Assembly: GCA_041856085.1 (NCBI GenBank)
Contig: JBHAFL010000027.1
Span: 1-8,106, forward strand
DNA length: 8,106 nucleotides
Source: RUG754 sp041856085
GTDB taxonomy: Bacteria; Bacillota; Clostridia; Peptostreptococcales; Anaerovoracaceae
Direction of reading: 5' to 3'
Both the position numbers and the translations under genes were made by a program. Below, one piece after another: positions 6,646-8,106 of this stretch (the first letter of the stretch is position 1; each line of letters opens with the position of its first letter). Under the pieces are notes generated by a model, which made no database searches, was not told the origin of the DNA, and saw only the letters and a list, made by a program, of their open reading frames with translations.

Positions 6646-7659
6646 CTACGGTCTTGAATTCAGTCTTAGCTGTCCGCAGGCTGCGTCGATATCGTCGCCG
6701 AGTTCTCTCCTTATTGTCGCAGGTATGCCTCTTTTCTCAAGCATATCTCTAAAACGAGACGCCGCCTGTTTAGAGCTCGCCGCATATCCCGTCTCCTCAA
6801 CCGCATTAAGCGGTATCAGATTGACGTGACAAAGAAGCCCCTTAAGCAGTCCCGCGAGCCTTTCGGCGTGCTTCTCGTCGTCGTTCTTTCCCCTCACCAA
6901 GGTATATTCGAAGGTCACCCTGCGCGAGGTCTTCTCAGTATATCTCCTGCATGCCTCGAGCAGGACGTCTATAGGATAGGACCTGTTAACCGGCATAAGC
7001 TCCGAGCGCTCTTCGTTCGTCGAATTATGAAGAGATATAGCCAGATTCACCTGAGGAAAATCCTCGGCGAAGCGGTCAATCATCGGCACAATGCCGCAGG
7101 TACTGACCGTGATATTCCTCATACCTATATTCAGACCGTTCTTGTCGTTCACTAATCTGATAAGCTTCGATAAGTTATCATAGTTGTCAAAAGGCTCTCC
7201 CGTACCCATAACGACTATGTGAGATATCCTCTCGCCCGTATCTCTCTCGGCAGCAAGAAGCTGACCGTAGATTTCTCCGGCTGTCAGGTTTCTCTCGAGC
7301 CCTAAAAGCCCCGACGCACAGAACCTGCAACCCATTCGGCAACCCGCCTGTGACGATACACAGATAGAGTTACCGAACTTATATCGCATAAACACCGACT
7401 CAATATTCTTGCCGTCCGCAAGAGCATAGAGATATTTTCTCGTACCGTAAAGCTCAGATTCCTGAATCTTAACTATTTTGGGCATATCTATATTGAGTCC
7501 GGTTTTATCGAAAATCTCCGCCGGCACGTTCTTCATTTCGCTTACATCGGAAACTCCTTTCGAAGCCCAAGTGAAAATCTGCTTAGCCCTGAACTTGGGA
7601 AAGCCCGCCGCGGTTACTATATTCTCAAGCTCCGAGAGCTCATAGTTTAACATGTTCAA
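6646..7659 (-). CDS. rlmN: Dual-specificity 23S rRNA/tRNA adenine-C2 methyltransferase RlmN
   Basis: This 337-residue radical-SAM methyltransferase forms 2-methyladenosine at A2503 of 23S rRNA and A37 of some tRNAs. The [4Fe-4S]-binding CxxxCxxC is C107, C111 and C114 in GCRMGCRFCASG. The two catalytic cysteines of the RlmN/Cfr mechanism are present: C100 in ICVSSQ and the methyl-carrying C328 in GDDIDAACGQL. Other family motifs are RNLTAGEI (123-130), MGTGEPFDNYDN (151-162) and ISLHN (208-212). Length and motifs fit RlmN; Cfr shares both cysteines, but the housekeeping context and the absence of mobile elements favour RlmN. The best start is TTG at 7659, six bases from GGAGG (7666-7670). ATG at 7653 (residue 3) is the alternative with a 12-base spacing. 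An internal terminator separates it from trx, and it has its own promoter. Confidence 0.96.
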   Translation of the reverse strand: MNMLNYELSELENIVTAAGFPKFRAKQIFTWASKGVSDVSEMKNVPAEIFDKTGLNIDMPKIVKIQESELYGTRKYLYALADGKNIESVFMRYKFGNSICVSSQAGCRMGCRFCASGLLGLERNLTAGEIYGQLLAAERDTGERISHIVVMGTGEPFDNYDNLSKLIRLVNDKNGLNIGMRNITVSTCGIVPMIDRFAEDFPQVNLAISLHNSTNEERSELMPVNRSYPIDVLLEACRRYTEKTSRRVTFEYTLVRGKNDDEKHAERLAGLLKGLLCHVNLIPLNAVEETGYAASSKQAASRFRDMLEKRGIPATIRRELGDDIDAACGQLRLNSRP

Positions 7660-7665
7660 TGCATA

Positions 7666-7670
7666 CCTCC
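7666..7670 (-). promoter_or_regulatory. rlmN ribosome binding site that favours a TTG start
   Basis: GGAGG is six bases from TTG (7659), twelve from ATG (7653), and only one base from an out-of-frame ATG (7664) that reads ATG CAT TGA. Normal spacing favours TTG; the out-of-frame ATG is too close to be used efficiently. Confidence 0.7.
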
Positions 7671-7754
7671 ATATAAATATATATGTTATAAGAGTTATCC
7701 GAAGCGAGGACTAAAAAGCACGGCAGCAGCTATCGCTAAGATATGTTTTTTGGG

Positions 7755-7763
7755 ATTATACCA
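7755..7763 (-). promoter_or_regulatory. Predicted extended -10 promoter of rlmN
   Basis: TGGTATAAT matches the extended -10 consensus TGnTATAAT. No good -35 is present at 16-18 bp (GTGCGC at 17), which extended -10 promoters can tolerate. The predicted start near 7748 leaves a leader of about 89 nt. The upstream part of the promoter overlaps the U-tract of the trx terminator. Confidence 0.6.
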
Positions 7764-7772
7764 CAGAATGCG

Positions 7773-7801
7773 AAAAAGCGCACCCCGTAATTGAAGCGCG
7801 C
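7773..7801 (-). terminator. Intrinsic terminator of the thioredoxin gene
   Basis: On the minus strand a 9-bp stem (GCGCGCTTC with GGGGTGCGC, three G-U pairs) and loop AATTAC is followed by TTTTT. It lies about 70 bases past the thioredoxin stop and ends just before the rlmN -10, so the terminator and the promoter share space. Confidence 0.7.
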
Positions 7802-7872
7802 ATTTCGCTTTAATCTGACTCTTCGCATTCAGCTAAGCAGGCGCAAGCCCGATCCCACCTAAGCGAAAAAGC

Positions 7873-8106
7873 TTACAGCATTGCAACGAGCTTTTCTTTT
7901 GGCACGAAGCCGACCGACTGAGCAGCTACATTGCCCTCTTTGAATACGAGAACCGTAGGAATGCTCATTATTCCGTACTTCGACGCAAGCTCAGGCTGCT
8001 CGTCGACGTTTACCTTGCCTACCTTTGCCTTGCCCTCATATTCCTTGGCGAGCTCTTCGATTGTAGGCGCAAGCATCTTACAAGGTCCGCACCATGCTGC
8101 CCAGAA
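7873..8106 (-). CDS. trxA: Thioredoxin (N-terminus outside window)
   Basis: This is the C-terminal 77 residues of a thioredoxin, a small cytoplasmic disulfide reductase recycled by thioredoxin reductase. The frame is open to the right edge and begins FWAAWCGPCKMLAPT, which contains the redox-active WCGPC. Further down are KVNVDEQPELASKYGI and the cis-proline loop SIPTVLVFKEG, both standard for the fold. About 27 N-terminal residues should lie beyond the window. An internal Met at 8076 is not the start, because the active site lies upstream of it. The stop codon sits inside a small inverted repeat (TAAGC/GCTTA, 7860-7875), and the probable terminator follows at 7773-7801. Upstream neighbours (for example trxB) cannot be seen. 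Confidence 0.97.
   Translation of the reverse strand, partial: FWAAWCGPCKMLAPTIEELAKEYEGKAKVGKVNVDEQPELASKYGIMSIPTVLVFKEGNVAAQSVGFVPKEKLVAML

Overview
The window reads as an ordinary chromosomal stretch of an anaerobic Gram-positive bacterium, most likely class Clostridia (Bacillota). The grounds are AGGAGG-type ribosome binding sites, AT-rich intergenic regions with sigma-A-like promoters, frequent ATA isoleucine codons, a Clostridia-style lipoprotein signal peptide and RlmN sequence, and a small P-loop protein of a kind I associate with Clostridia. The family and genus cannot be fixed from this sequence. All eight genes I can support lie on the minus strand, so transcription runs from the right edge to the left edge. 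Every plus-strand open frame is an antisense shadow.

Reading in the direction of transcription: (1) the 3' part of a thioredoxin gene (8106-7873) with its WCGPC active site, followed by an intrinsic terminator; (2) rlmN (7659-6646), a radical-SAM RNA methyltransferase that appears to start at TTG; (3) a 140-residue P-loop protein of unknown function (6440-6018), with a good promoter and a clear terminator; (4) a Nudix hydrolase of the CoA-pyrophosphatase type (5743-5132), with its own promoter but almost no ribosome binding site; (5) a four-gene ABC importer operon running off the left edge. The operon encodes a BMP-family substrate-binding lipoprotein (4950-3823), a duplicated ATPase (3723-2185) and two permeases (2183-948 and 951-1, the last truncated by the window).

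The importer genes work together. The lipoprotein captures substrate outside the membrane, the two permeases form the channel, and the ATPase powers uptake. By family the substrate is most likely a purine or other nucleoside, as for B. subtilis NupNOPQ and L. lactis BmpA-NupABC; the sequence does not prove this. ATPase and first permease are separated by one base, and the two permeases overlap by four bases (ATGA), so these three are co-transcribed and probably translationally coupled. The lipoprotein is set apart from them by a strong stem-loop, a usual arrangement for making more binding protein than transporter.

The most useful points for a second look are regulatory: a Crp/Fnr- or Rex-like palindrome centred at about -71.5 from the predicted lipoprotein transcription start, a 23-bp tandem repeat just upstream of it, the stem-loop inside the operon, and the crowded terminator/promoter region between trx and rlmN. 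I found no mobile element, CRISPR array, RNA gene, riboswitch of known class or evidently new multi-gene system.
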